64,000 nucleotides of DNA, from assembly GCA_049976245.1 (NCBI GenBank), contig JBMFIQ010000009.1:1-64000 (forward strand), given 5' to 3'. The number at the start of each line of letters is the position of its first letter. Within the stretch, counting starts at the first letter, position 1. Position numbers and translations under genes: made by a program. The notes beneath the pieces are model-generated. The model saw only the letters and a list, made by a program, of their open reading frames with translations, made no database searches and had not been told where the DNA came from. This DNA comes from Microbacter sp049976245 (lineage in GTDB: Bacteria > Bacteroidota > Bacteroidia > Bacteroidales > Paludibacteraceae). This document shows, one piece after another, positions 7,985 to 15,847 of the stretch.

Positions 7985-10087
7985 ATGAACATTAAACATT
8001 TGATTTTACTATGTATGACCACACTTGCCACCATTCCAGCTCTAACCGAAAATGCGGCCAATCCGTTTCTTCAACCCTACAAAACGCCTCATGGAGCGGT
8101 ACCTTTTGACAAAATTAAATTGGAACATTACATCCCTGCATTCAAAGAAGCTTTCAAACAACAGGATCAGGAAATAGCCGCCATTGTCAACAACAGTCAA
8201 AAACCAACTTTTCAAAACACCATTGAAGCGTTGGAACGTTCAGGCCGTCTTTTAGACCGAGTCAGCCATGTCTTTTTCAACCTCAACAGCGCCGACACCA
8301 ACGACCAAATGCAAAAAATTGCAGAAGAACTTTCTCCGATGTTGACTGAACATGCCAATAACATCACGCTCAATGAAAAATTGTTCGCCCGCATCAAAGA
8401 AGTGTACGATCAACGCAACCAATTGAATTTAAACCCCGAACAAGCCACATTGCTCCAAAAAACATACGATCGATTTGCCGACAACGGAGCCAACCTGAAC
8501 GAAGCTGACAAAAAGACATACCGAGAACTGACAAAACAACTGAACGTGGCTTCGTTGCAGTTTGAACGCAACGCATTGAAAGAAGTGAACGATTATACGC
8601 TTTTGATCACCGATCCGAAAGAATTGACCGGTTTGTCGAACGACTTTTTAGAAGCCGCAGCCGAAAAAGCCAAACAGAAAGGTCAATCAGGCTGGTTGTT
8701 GGATCTATCTGCTCCAAGCTACGTCTCAATCCTGAAATTTGCCAACAATCGAGATCTGAGAGAAAAAATCTACATGGCGTATGCCACCAAAGGAACTCAC
8801 GGCAACCAAAACGACAACCGAAAAACGATCGAAACCATTGTCAACCTTCGACTTAAAATATCCAACTTGCTGGGATATCCTTCGTACGCCGATTATGTTC
8901 TCCGTCATCGAATGGCTGAAAACAGCGAACATGTGTATCAACTGCTGAACAATTTGCTGGCAGCCTACAAACCGGTGGCAGAAAAAGAATATGCAGCCGT
9001 TCAGCAATATGCATCCGAACACGGTGCCAATTTTACTCTTCAGCCATGGGATTGGAGCTATTATGCCGAAAAACTGAAAGCAGAAAAATATGCTTTCAAT
9101 GAAGACACATTACGCCCATATTTTGAATTGAATCAAGTGATTAAGGGTGTTTTTGGATTGGCTTCCAAATTGTACGGATTGCAATTCAAACCCGTTAAAA
9201 ACATACCAGTTTACAATCCCGAAGTGAAAGTGTTTGAAGTATGCGATCGCAACGGAAAATACCTTGCCCTTTTATACACCGACTTCTTTCCACGTCCGGG
9301 GAAAAAAGCTGGAGCATGGATGACCGAATTCAAAGGACAATGGATTGACGGCAAGCAAAACAGCAGACCGCACGTCAGTCTGGTGATGAATTTCACCCGA
9401 CCAACAGCCACAAAACCGGCATTATTGACCTACGATGAAGTCAGAACGTTTCTTCATGAATTTGGTCATTCACTGCACGGAATGTTAGCCGACACGCACT
9501 ATGCTTCGTTGTCAGGTACAAGTGTTTATCGCGATTTTGTCGAATTGCCTTCCCAATTTATGGAAAACTATGTCACCGAAAAAGCATTTCTCGATCAATT
9601 TGCCAGCCATTATCAAACCGGCGAAAAAATATCGGACGAAATGATCGCACGCCTGAAAGCTGCTGCTAATTACAACATTGGCTATGCGTGTGTGCGACAG
9701 CTCAATTTCGGTTATTTAGACATGGCTTGGCATACGTTGACCACCCCGTTTGACGGAGATGTCATTGCTTTTGAAAAACAGGCAACACAACAAACCAACA
9801 TTTTGCCAAGCATTGACGCAACCTGCATCAGTACTTCGTTCAGTCATATTTTCTCAGGTGGATATGCAGCCGGCTATTACAGTTACAAATGGGCGGAGGT
9901 GCTCGAGGCCGATGCCTTTGCTTTATTCAAACAAAATGGAATTTTCGATGAAAACACAGCAACTTCCTTTAGAGAAAATATCCTTTCAAAAGGTGGTACC
10001 GAAGCACCAATGATTCTTTACAAACGATTCAGAGGTCATGAACCAACCATCGATGCACTGCTAGAAGCCAACGGAATTAAACGCTGA
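7985..10087 (+). CDS. dcp: M3 family metallopeptidase, peptidyl-dipeptidase Dcp type
   Basis: I start at MNIKHLILLCMTT (7985), which gives a normal signal peptide ending near residue 24. An upstream in-frame ATG at 7931 adds an unlikely N-terminus. The mature enzyme has the M3 fold and the zinc site HEFGH at residues 491-495, with the downstream glutamate region in SGTSVYRDFVELPSQFMENY. At 700 residues it matches Dcp-type dipeptidyl carboxypeptidases, which remove C-terminal dipeptides from oligopeptides, here probably in the periplasm. The gene has its own promoter at 7702-7733 and a long leader. The choice between Dcp and oligopeptidase A is by length and signal peptide. Confidence 0.9.
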   Translation: MNIKHLILLCMTTLATIPALTENAANPFLQPYKTPHGAVPFDKIKLEHYIPAFKEAFKQQDQEIAAIVNNSQKPTFQNTIEALERSGRLLDRVSHVFFNLNSADTNDQMQKIAEELSPMLTEHANNITLNEKLFARIKEVYDQRNQLNLNPEQATLLQKTYDRFADNGANLNEADKKTYRELTKQLNVASLQFERNALKEVNDYTLLITDPKELTGLSNDFLEAAAEKAKQKGQSGWLLDLSAPSYVSILKFANNRDLREKIYMAYATKGTHGNQNDNRKTIETIVNLRLKISNLLGYPSYADYVLRHRMAENSEHVYQLLNNLLAAYKPVAEKEYAAVQQYASEHGANFTLQPWDWSYYAEKLKAEKYAFNEDTLRPYFELNQVIKGVFGLASKLYGLQFKPVKNIPVYNPEVKVFEVCDRNGKYLALLYTDFFPRPGKKAGAWMTEFKGQWIDGKQNSRPHVSLVMNFTRPTATKPALLTYDEVRTFLHEFGHSLHGMLADTHYASLSGTSVYRDFVELPSQFMENYVTEKAFLDQFASHYQTGEKISDEMIARLKAAANYNIGYACVRQLNFGYLDMAWHTLTTPFDGDVIAFEKQATQQTNILPSIDATCISTSFSHIFSGGYAAGYYSYKWAEVLEADAFALFKQNGIFDENTATSFRENILSKGGTEAPMILYKRFRGHEPTIDALLEANGIKR

Positions 10088-10133
10088 CAGCTCCATTCAT
10101 TCAACTTCAATCAGTTAAAACATCAAGAAAACA

Positions 10134-10796
10134 ATGAAGAAAAATTTCAAAAAATTATATCCTGAATCAGGAGTTGAATTAACTCCTTTTATATCAAAAC
10201 ATTATGACACGCTAATGAATTGGGGTTCTTTGGGTGGCTATCAACGTTTCATCCATGAGGCAATCAAGAGATTGAACATCCAAAAAAGTGAAAAAATATT
10301 GGATCTGGGATGTGGAACCGGCCGAAACAGTGAACTCATGTTGCCTTACCTGCAAGGCGAAGGACATATTGTCGGTGTAGATGTCTCGGACATTATGAAA
10401 TCGAACTTTGAAAAGAAATTTCAGCATCATCCTCAAGTCCAATTTCAACGACAACGCATTGATCAACCTTTTGACTTGCAACAATTGTTTGATCGTGTGT
10501 TCATCAGCTTTGTCATTCACGGATTTCCACACGAAGTACGTCAAACCATTATTGAAAATGCTTATCGACATTTGGCTGTCGGAGGTATTTTTTCCATTCT
10601 CGATTTTGCCGAATTCGACATGGAGAAAATGCCTCCATTTCATCGTTTTGTATTCAAAAAGATTGAATGTCCTTACGCGTTCGACTTCATCCGCCGTGAC
10701 TGGAAATCAATCTTATCGACTCATGGATTTGAGCTCCTTGACGAACAATTTTTCTTTAAAAATTACCTTCGTTTATTGCAGGTTAAAAAACGGTAA
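10134..10796 (+). CDS. Class I SAM-dependent methyltransferase
   Basis: The 220-residue protein shows methyltransferase motif I, ILDLGCGTGRN (about 55-65), then an acidic strand end VGVDVSD, and later motifs including IFSILDFAEFDM. The overall pattern resembles UbiE/COQ5-like enzymes, but the substrate cannot be read from the sequence. It follows the peptidase gene by 46 bp and may be cotranscribed. A hairpin terminator lies 115 bp downstream (10913-10947). Confidence 0.82.
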   Translation: MKKNFKKLYPESGVELTPFISKHYDTLMNWGSLGGYQRFIHEAIKRLNIQKSEKILDLGCGTGRNSELMLPYLQGEGHIVGVDVSDIMKSNFEKKFQHHPQVQFQRQRIDQPFDLQQLFDRVFISFVIHGFPHEVRQTIIENAYRHLAVGGIFSILDFAEFDMEKMPPFHRFVFKKIECPYAFDFIRRDWKSILSTHGFELLDEQFFFKNYLRLLQVKKR

Positions 10797-10912
10797 TCAG
10801 CCTCAATAACCATGTTCAAACGCTACAGAAAAATATTTTGAGCATATAAAATATCATTCCGCACCGAATCGCAACAACAAAAACATTGAACTATTTCAAT
10901 GCGATGGTTGAA

Positions 10913-10947
10913 GAAAGCAATGCAAATGAACATTGCTTTCTTTTTTT
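10913..10947 (+). terminator. Rho-independent terminator
   Basis: GAAAGCAATG (10913-10922) pairs perfectly with CATTGCTTTC (10931-10940) across an 8-base loop and is followed by seven T residues. It ends the peptidase/methyltransferase unit. The -33 element of the next promoter lies in its right arm. Confidence 0.85.
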
Positions 10948-10962
10948 GTGGCATTATTTTTG
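10933..10962 (+). promoter_or_regulatory. Promoter of thioredoxin-like/glutaredoxin cluster
   Basis: TTG (10933-10935) and TATTTTTG (10955-10962) are 19 bp apart, fitting the Bacteroidetes -33/-7 spacing. The -33 overlaps the preceding terminator arm. Confidence 0.5.
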
Positions 10963-10994
10963 CAATGTAAAATTGTCACAACATTTAACTGAAC

Positions 10995-11348
10995 ATGTTA
11001 GATACACATTTACATCATATCGAAACCGCTGAACAACTTAACCAGATCATTTCGACTTATCCGAATGTTGTAACTGTTTGTGGAAGAATGGGGCCTATGT
11101 GCATTCCTGTTTACGAAAATGCCGAAGAGTTGCAAAATGAATATCCTTATGTGCAATTTTACGACATGGATTTTGACAATCCCGAAGCTTACGTGATCCG
11201 TTCATTACCAGAAGTTAAACGATTCATGGGGATCCCATTCACCATCTATTATTTCAGGGGCAGCGTGGTCAGAGCTACCACCGGTCTTCAAACCAAAGAG
11301 GAGATGATCGACATCATCGAAACCGAATTTGAAAATGTAAAATTCTAA
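10995..11348 (+). CDS. Thioredoxin-like protein with atypical cysteines
   Basis: The 117-residue protein has the thioredoxin pattern: a beta strand ending in VVTVCGRMGPMC, an acidic middle (FYDMDFDNPEAY), the cis-proline-like segment MGIPFTIYYF, and a C-terminal helix. The usual CxxC site is replaced by C29 and C36, separated by six residues, with GPMC in place of CGPC. Normal dithiol-disulfide exchange is therefore doubtful; a single-cysteine or structural role is possible. It is the first gene of a redox cluster, 15 bp upstream of the next gene. Confidence 0.75.
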   Translation: MLDTHLHHIETAEQLNQIISTYPNVVTVCGRMGPMCIPVYENAEELQNEYPYVQFYDMDFDNPEAYVIRSLPEVKRFMGIPFTIYYFRGSVVRATTGLQTKEEMIDIIETEFENVKF

Positions 11349-11363
11349 ATCAAAACAATTTAT

Positions 11364-11939
11364 ATGGAAAAAGTAAGTTCTCTCACCGATTTTAATCAAA
11401 AAGCAAATCATCAGGACAAAGTTTTTTTGCTTTTGTACAAAGCCGGCAACGAACAAAGCATGTGCGCTTATGAAAATCTAAACAAAGCCATCGAGCAGGA
11501 AAAAAGCGTGCCGGTTTACGCCGCAGACGTGACACAAGTACGCGACATTCATGTCAATTACGGCATAACCAGCGCTCCAACGTTATTGGTGTTTGAAAAA
11601 GGAAACTACGTCAACGCCATCAAAGGATGCCAAGAAAGCCATTATTACAAAGCATTGATGGACAGTGCAATATATCAGGCCAAAGCCAAAGCCGAAGGGA
11701 AAACGGTCAAACAAGTCACCGTCTATTCCACGCCAACCTGCACTTGGTGCAACACTTTAAAAACATGGTTACGCAAAAACAACATTCCTTTTACCGATGT
11801 CGATGTGTCACGTGATCAACGGGCAGCCGAAGATTTGGTACGCCGCACCGGACAGCAGGGAGTGCCTCAAACAGACATCAACGGACAAATTGTGGTAGGC
11901 TTCAATCAGGCTCGCCTGAAAGAATTACTTGAAATTTGA
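11364..11939 (+). CDS. Thioredoxin-like/glutaredoxin fusion protein
   Basis: Two domains are visible in 191 residues. Residues 1-105 follow a thioredoxin fold but keep only one cysteine (C34, in EQSMCAY) and retain the segment ITSAPTLLVF. Residues 116-191 are a glutaredoxin domain with active site C126-T-W-C129, the GVPQT loop and GGxx-like end VVGFNQARL. Similar glutaredoxins reduce disulfides or glutathionylated proteins; in Bacteroidetes the physiological thiol is uncertain. The gene is 15 bp after the thioredoxin-like gene. The N-terminal domain could be a docking module. Confidence 0.85.
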   Translation: MEKVSSLTDFNQKANHQDKVFLLLYKAGNEQSMCAYENLNKAIEQEKSVPVYAADVTQVRDIHVNYGITSAPTLLVFEKGNYVNAIKGCQESHYYKALMDSAIYQAKAKAEGKTVKQVTVYSTPTCTWCNTLKTWLRKNNIPFTDVDVSRDQRAAEDLVRRTGQQGVPQTDINGQIVVGFNQARLKELLEI

Positions 11940-12023
11940 TCCCTTCCGACCATTTTGAAACAAATTCATTGATCATACAAAACAATAATCATTTCAATTC
12001 AAACCAATAAAAAACATACGAAT

Positions 12024-12311
12024 ATGAAAGAATTACAACCTGTAAACCAACAAGTGATTTTAGACTTATCGGAAACAACCCATGAACAAAAGACCGCTTC
12101 CGGCATTATCATTCCCGAAACGGCCAAAGAGAAATCACAAATTGCACCAATCAAATGGATGGGTGTCATTGAAAACGCTGAAGTAAAACCGGGGGATATG
12201 GTGATTTACAAATCCTTTAGCGGAACCGAAATTGAATTTGAAGGAGGTAAATATCTCATTTTACCTTATGCCGATTTATTGGCTAAAATAGTTGAAACAG
12301 ACGAAATTTAA
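12024..12311 (+). CDS. GroES-like co-chaperone family protein, solitary
   Basis: The 95-residue protein fits the GroES/chaperonin-10 fold: N-terminal strand LQPVNQQVILDLSE, mobile-loop region ASGIIIPETAKEKS, then VKPGDMVIYKSFSG and the C-terminal strand YLILPYADLLAKI. No groEL follows; instead it lies between redox genes and is closed by a strong terminator. It is probably a divergent second GroES. Whether it caps GroEL is unknown. The mobile loop retains the hydrophobic GIIIP, which in GroES contacts GroEL. Confidence 0.82.
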   Translation: MKELQPVNQQVILDLSETTHEQKTASGIIIPETAKEKSQIAPIKWMGVIENAEVKPGDMVIYKSFSGTEIEFEGGKYLILPYADLLAKIVETDEI

Positions 12312-12319
12312 ATTACGCT

Positions 12320-12356
12320 AAAAATGTATCGGTTTGTAACGAACCGATACATTTTT
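12320..12356 (+). terminator. Rho-independent terminator after GroES-like gene
   Basis: A perfect 15-bp stem (12320-12334 with 12342-12356; core GTATCGGTT and AACCGATAC) closes a 7-base loop. The T-run is part of the right arm. It lies 9 bp after the GroES-like stop. Confidence 0.85.
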
Positions 12357-12369
12357 AAATAATCAGCTA

Positions 12370-12377
12370 TATATTTG
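12370..12377 (+). promoter_or_regulatory. Candidate -7 element for thioredoxin gene
   Basis: TATATTTG matches TAnnTTTG and lies just after the terminator. It would give a leader of about 85 bases before the thioredoxin start. No clear -33 is seen. Confidence 0.5.
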
Positions 12378-12461
12378 CGCTGATTTTAAATGTTCAGGCA
12401 ATAAAAAGACACAAGAACACGTTTCATTCATACAATCAACACAAATACCAATTATTGCAGC

Positions 12462-12761
12462 ATGAATGGTAAGTTCGAAGAATTGATCCAAAGCGAAAAA
12501 CCCGTGATCATTGATTTTTTTGCTGAATGGTGCGGCCCTTGCAAAGTGCAATCACCCATTCTCAAAGAAGTAGCTTCTGAATTAGGGGACAAAATCAAAG
12601 TCATCAAAATCGACGTTGATAAAAATCCTCAAATTGCCAACAATTACCGCATTCAAGGAGTTCCAACGCTCATGGTTTTCAAAAAAGGACAAATGCTTTT
12701 CCGACAGGCTGGCTTAATGCCCAAACCTCAACTGTTGAACTTGGTTAAACAACACATTTAA
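12462..12761 (+). CDS. trxA: Thioredoxin
   Basis: A canonical 99-residue thioredoxin. It carries FFAEWCGPCK with catalytic C24 and C27, the buried aspartate in VIIDFF, the cis-proline in IQGVPTLMVFKKG, and a C-terminal helix. It reduces protein disulfides in the cytoplasm using thioredoxin reductase, which is not in this window. The gene follows the GroES-like gene but has its own terminator-separated promoter candidate. Confidence 0.95.
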   Translation: MNGKFEELIQSEKPVIIDFFAEWCGPCKVQSPILKEVASELGDKIKVIKIDVDKNPQIANNYRIQGVPTLMVFKKGQMLFRQAGLMPKPQLLNLVKQHI

Positions 12762-12900
12762 TCACCAACATTTCCATATTTTACACTCAAAAAATCCGTC
12801 AGGATCATTCCGTTGAGCTTATTTTAGAGCAACAAAAGGATGAACACTGAATCAACATAATTCAATTTCAAAAAACAACAATTTTTAAAAACGAAAGAAA

Positions 12901-13764
12901 ATGAAAGCATTGAAATTTTTGATGATGAGTTTTGTACTTGTTTTGTTGGCATCATGTTCTACGTCAACAAAACCGGGTACAGCAGACGGGAGTAGAAACG
13001 TTGCTTTTTTAGTAACCGATGCGCCCATGTGGTACAACTTCAAAGCCGTGAATGTTGATATTCAGGGAATAGATTATCAGGTTGTTGGAGATAGTTCCAA
13101 CTGGCATGCTTTGACGCCGTTTAATCAGGGTGTATATAATTTGAAGGCGCTGCAAAACGGCTTTTTCAAACAACTTGGGCAATTACAATTGCCTAACATT
13201 CAATTGATCAAAAAGATCCGATTAACCCTTGGATCAAACAACTCGGTGGTTTTGGCTGACAGCACTTCCAAACCGCTTTCTATTTGGGGAAATCAAAATA
13301 CAGTCACATTAAACATCAATCAACGCAACTTCTCAACCGGAGGAGATTCAATCATGGTTGACTTTAATCTGGCCCGTTCCATCGTTTACATGCACAACGG
13401 ATACGTTTTGAAACCGGTATTACGCGCTTTCATAACCAACCAATCAGCTGCTTTGGACGGATTTTTGACGCCTGATACCCTCAACTGCAAAGTGGCTTAC
13501 AAAGTGTACATCATCTACAACGGAGACACCATTACCACGGCAACGGATACGCGTAATCACAACCATTTCCGCTTAATGGGTCTTCCGGCCGATTCTTCCT
13601 ACACCGTTCAAATTGTTCCAATCAATGGAGGTTCACAACCATATCAAGTGAATATTACCATCAACAAGAATGGATATATCAAAATTGACAATCTTGCTCA
13701 AAACTGGTACCAAAACATGTTGAATTGGCAAAAACAATGGTGGAATGAATTCTTTAAACATTAA
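12901..13764 (+). CDS. DUF4382 domain lipoprotein
   Basis: The 287-residue protein begins with a lipoprotein signal: a hydrophobic stretch and lipobox LLASC, with C19 as the lipidated cysteine. Residues about 32-175 match the DUF4382 pattern, with VAFLVTDAP near the start and repeated beta strands (VNVDIQGIDYQ, IRLTLGSNNSVVL). A carboxypeptidase-regulatory-like beta domain follows (about 180-265). It is probably anchored to the outer membrane. Function is unknown. The gene stands alone, with a terminator directly after it. Confidence 0.85.
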   Translation: MKALKFLMMSFVLVLLASCSTSTKPGTADGSRNVAFLVTDAPMWYNFKAVNVDIQGIDYQVVGDSSNWHALTPFNQGVYNLKALQNGFFKQLGQLQLPNIQLIKKIRLTLGSNNSVVLADSTSKPLSIWGNQNTVTLNINQRNFSTGGDSIMVDFNLARSIVYMHNGYVLKPVLRAFITNQSAALDGFLTPDTLNCKVAYKVYIIYNGDTITTATDTRNHNHFRLMGLPADSSYTVQIVPINGGSQPYQVNITINKNGYIKIDNLAQNWYQNMLNWQKQWWNEFFKH

Positions 13765-13776
13765 TAAATCAATACG

Positions 13777-13802
13777 AAAGGCCTCCCAAAAAGAGGCCTT
13801 TT
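13777..13802 (+). terminator. Rho-independent terminator after DUF4382 gene
   Basis: AAAGGCCTC (13777-13785) pairs with GAGGCCTTT (13793-13801), followed by TTGTTTC. It lies 12 bp after the stop codon. Confidence 0.85.
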
Positions 13803-13894
13803 GTTTCTTCATTCATCCATTGAAATACTTTGCAATCACCATCTCATTTTATTAAAACTCATTAATTATTAGCTGTTTACATAAATATTTTAGT

Positions 13895-14845
13895 ATGAAG
13901 CAAAAGTTACAATTTTTCCCGGTTACCCTATTTTCAATGGTAATGGGAATCAACGGATTATCGATTGTTTTAGGGAAATTTTACCATTTACAATGGCTTC
14001 CCGAATGGCTTTATCAATTTTTCATTTTTCTTTCACTGGCGCTTTTCATTGTCATCGCCTTTTTTTACGGCTTAAAATGGATTTACTTCCCCGACGAGGT
14101 GAAACAAGATTTTCATCATCGCATCCGAATCAATTTTTTCTCGGCCATCTCCATTTCACTGCTGTTGCTTTCCATTAATTTCTATTCGTACATCCCTTTG
14201 TTGGCAGTTGCATTATGGTGGTTAGGCGTGATTCTGCATACCTTTTTTCTTTTTAAAACCATCAGTTTCTGGATTCAACATAATTTTGAGATTCAGCATT
14301 TTAATCCGGCATGGTTTATTCCGGTAGTTGGCAACATTCTGATTCCAATTTGTGGAGTGGACATTGCTCCGTTGTTTTTGTCCTATTTCTATTTCACGGT
14401 CGGCTTTTTCTTTTGGATCATTCTTTTTGTAGTCTTTTTCTATCGAGCTGTTTTTCATGCTCAACTCCCGGAAAAATTCATTCCCACTTTTTTCATTATC
14501 ATAGCTCCACCGGCAATAGGTTTTCTTTCCTACATGCGCATTGCGACAAGTTTTGACAACTTTGCGCTGTTCTTGCTTTTTATGTCCTATTTCTTTATTC
14601 TTCTGCTGGGATTTATGTATCAAAGTTTTACGAAACTGAAATTTTTCATTTCGTGGTGGGCATTTACATTTCCCCTCAGTGCGGTCACCATTGCATCAGT
14701 TGTAGCCTATCAGGTAACCATTGATCCGTTTTTTCAAGTTCTATCGTGGATCTTCCTGACAATTACGGTTTTGGTCATTGCAAAAGTGGCACAACAGACT
14801 GTTGTGAACATCCAAAACGGAAACATTTGTATAGAAGAAAATTAA
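13895..14845 (+). CDS. SLAC1/TehA family anion channel or C4-dicarboxylate exporter-like protein
   Basis: The 316-residue protein is almost entirely membrane helices, about nine or ten. The family opening FPVTLFSMVMGINGLSI and the second conserved block FNPAWFIPVVGNILIPI are clear. The fold is the ten-helix TDT/SLAC1 channel, which carries anions such as chloride or nitrate or acts in tellurite resistance or dicarboxylate export. The transported ion cannot be read here. The gene stands alone between the DUF4382 gene and a 328-base gap. Confidence 0.85.
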   Translation: MKQKLQFFPVTLFSMVMGINGLSIVLGKFYHLQWLPEWLYQFFIFLSLALFIVIAFFYGLKWIYFPDEVKQDFHHRIRINFFSAISISLLLLSINFYSYIPLLAVALWWLGVILHTFFLFKTISFWIQHNFEIQHFNPAWFIPVVGNILIPICGVDIAPLFLSYFYFTVGFFFWIILFVVFFYRAVFHAQLPEKFIPTFFIIIAPPAIGFLSYMRIATSFDNFALFLLFMSYFFILLLGFMYQSFTKLKFFISWWAFTFPLSAVTIASVVAYQVTIDPFFQVLSWIFLTITVLVIAKVAQQTVVNIQNGNICIEEN

Positions 14846-15080
14846 TCACTCGATGGTCATTTCAAACCATTTACGGACAATGAAATGAACTCCCGTCAAC
14901 AAAATCAGAAAAACGTCGATAAGACAATTTTATTTTCACAATCAATCAAACAACAAATATTTAATTACATCAAGCTCATTTGAAACAAACACGAAAACAT
15001 TACATCCATCTCAAAGGTAATGATATGGTTGATTTTTTAATGCAAGTGTCATAAGCTAATCAACAAAAAATTAGACATGT
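14846..15080. other. Gene-free interval before repeat copy A
   Basis: With repeat copy A this forms a gap of 328 bases between the SLAC1 gene and the DUF302 gene. Apart from the repeat I see only A/T-rich sequence; no terminator or promoter is clear. Confidence 0.5.
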
Positions 15081-15173
15081 ATGAAACGAGCCATAAAAAG
15101 CACTTGTGCTCATGTGTTTGACTATTTAGGCAAGTTCCGTACATTATTAATGTTAATAAATAAAAATAGACGT
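15081..15173 (+). repeat. Leader repeat copy A, upstream of DUF302 gene
   Basis: The copy opens with ATGAAACGAGCCATAAAAA and ends with AAAAATAGACGT directly before the ATG of the DUF302 gene. In this copy the frame from the first ATG runs through into the downstream gene without a stop. The central block GGCAAGTTCCGTACAT is slightly diverged. It is one of eight clear copies in the window. Confidence 0.9.
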
Positions 15174-15680
15174 ATGAAATCAAAAATTACAATTGCAGTA
15201 ACGCTTATCTTTGGGCTGTTTTTAGGAATTCTCTTCACCGGGATCGCATTAAACATCTCTGCCGGTCGCATGATGATCAAAGAGATGAAAAGTCCTTATG
15301 ATTTTAATAAAACCGTGACAACCATTGTCAACAACATCAATGCACAACCCGGATGGCATGTGGTAACTGTCATTGATCAAAACAAAGAAGTGCAGGCACA
15401 CGGAGGTTATCCCATTGGAAACTTTAACATCATTCAATATTGCAACGGAAAAGCTTCAGCCGAGATGCTCTCAGCCGATAACAGAAAACGAATCGGCGCT
15501 TTGTTGCCCAAAAACATTGCAGTGTATGAAAAATCGAACGGACAGGTTTATATAGCCACTTCCAACGGAGCTGTTATGGGAAAATTGTTTGGCGGAGAAA
15601 CGGAAAAACTCATCGAAAAAGTTTCATTGGATGTTGAAAACATGCTTCGATTTATGAACTTCAAGTTCAATAGTTTCTGA
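15174..15680 (+). CDS. DUF302 domain membrane-anchored protein
   Basis: The start at MKSKITIAVT gives 168 residues with one N-terminal membrane anchor (about 5-27). An in-frame ATG at 15081 belongs to the repeat, and its extra 31 residues have no family counterpart. The DUF302 fold follows: SPYDFNKTVTTIVNNI, then GWHVVTVIDQNKE, PIGNFNIIQYCNG, LLPKNIAVYEKSNGQ and the closing helix. DUF302 proteins have no fixed function, though some occur with sulfur or respiratory genes. The gene is flanked on both sides by direct copies of the leader repeat, like a cassette. Confidence 0.85.
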   Translation: MKSKITIAVTLIFGLFLGILFTGIALNISAGRMMIKEMKSPYDFNKTVTTIVNNINAQPGWHVVTVIDQNKEVQAHGGYPIGNFNIIQYCNGKASAEMLSADNRKRIGALLPKNIAVYEKSNGQVYIATSNGAVMGKLFGGETEKLIEKVSLDVENMLRFMNFKFNSF

Positions 15681-15688
15681 ATCAAACG

Positions 15689-15779
15689 ATGAAACGAGCC
15701 ATAAAAACGTTTATGATCAAGCGTATGGATATTTTGACGAGTTCCATACATGCTTAACGTTAAAAATAAAAATAGACGT
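15689..15779 (+). repeat. Leader repeat copy B, downstream of DUF302 gene
   Basis: It begins ATGAAACGAGCCATAAAAA eight bases after the DUF302 stop and ends GACGT before an ATG at 15780 that leads into a terminator, not a gene. Its central hairpin is the strongest of the family: GTATGGA pairs with TCCATAC, extended by AAGC with GCTT across a two-base bulge. A 22-codon open frame starts at its first ATG. Confidence 0.9.
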
Positions 15780-15789
15780 ATGAAACAGA

Positions 15790-15829
15790 AAAAGACTCTT
15801 TCGAAATCAATCGGCAGAGTCTTTTTTTT
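15790..15829. terminator. Bidirectional terminator between DUF302 and serS
   Basis: AAAAGACTCT (15790-15799) pairs with AGAGTCTTTT (15816-15825). There is a T-run on the plus strand, and A residues on the left give a T-run for minus-strand serS. Confidence 0.8.
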
Positions 15830-15847
15830 GTCACATCACTCGAAATC

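Noticed and set aside
12024..12311. Main groES of the genome
   Set aside because: No groEL follows and the sequence is divergent, so it was called GroES-like only.
15081..15173. Longer N-terminus for the DUF302 protein from the repeat's first ATG
   Set aside because: The extra 31 residues are repeat sequence, not family sequence, although the frame is open and translation cannot be excluded.
15081..15779. Integron gene cassettes with attC sites
   Set aside because: The repeat lacks the conserved RYYYAAC/GTTRRRY cores, lies upstream of starts rather than only after genes, and no tyrosine integrase is in the window.
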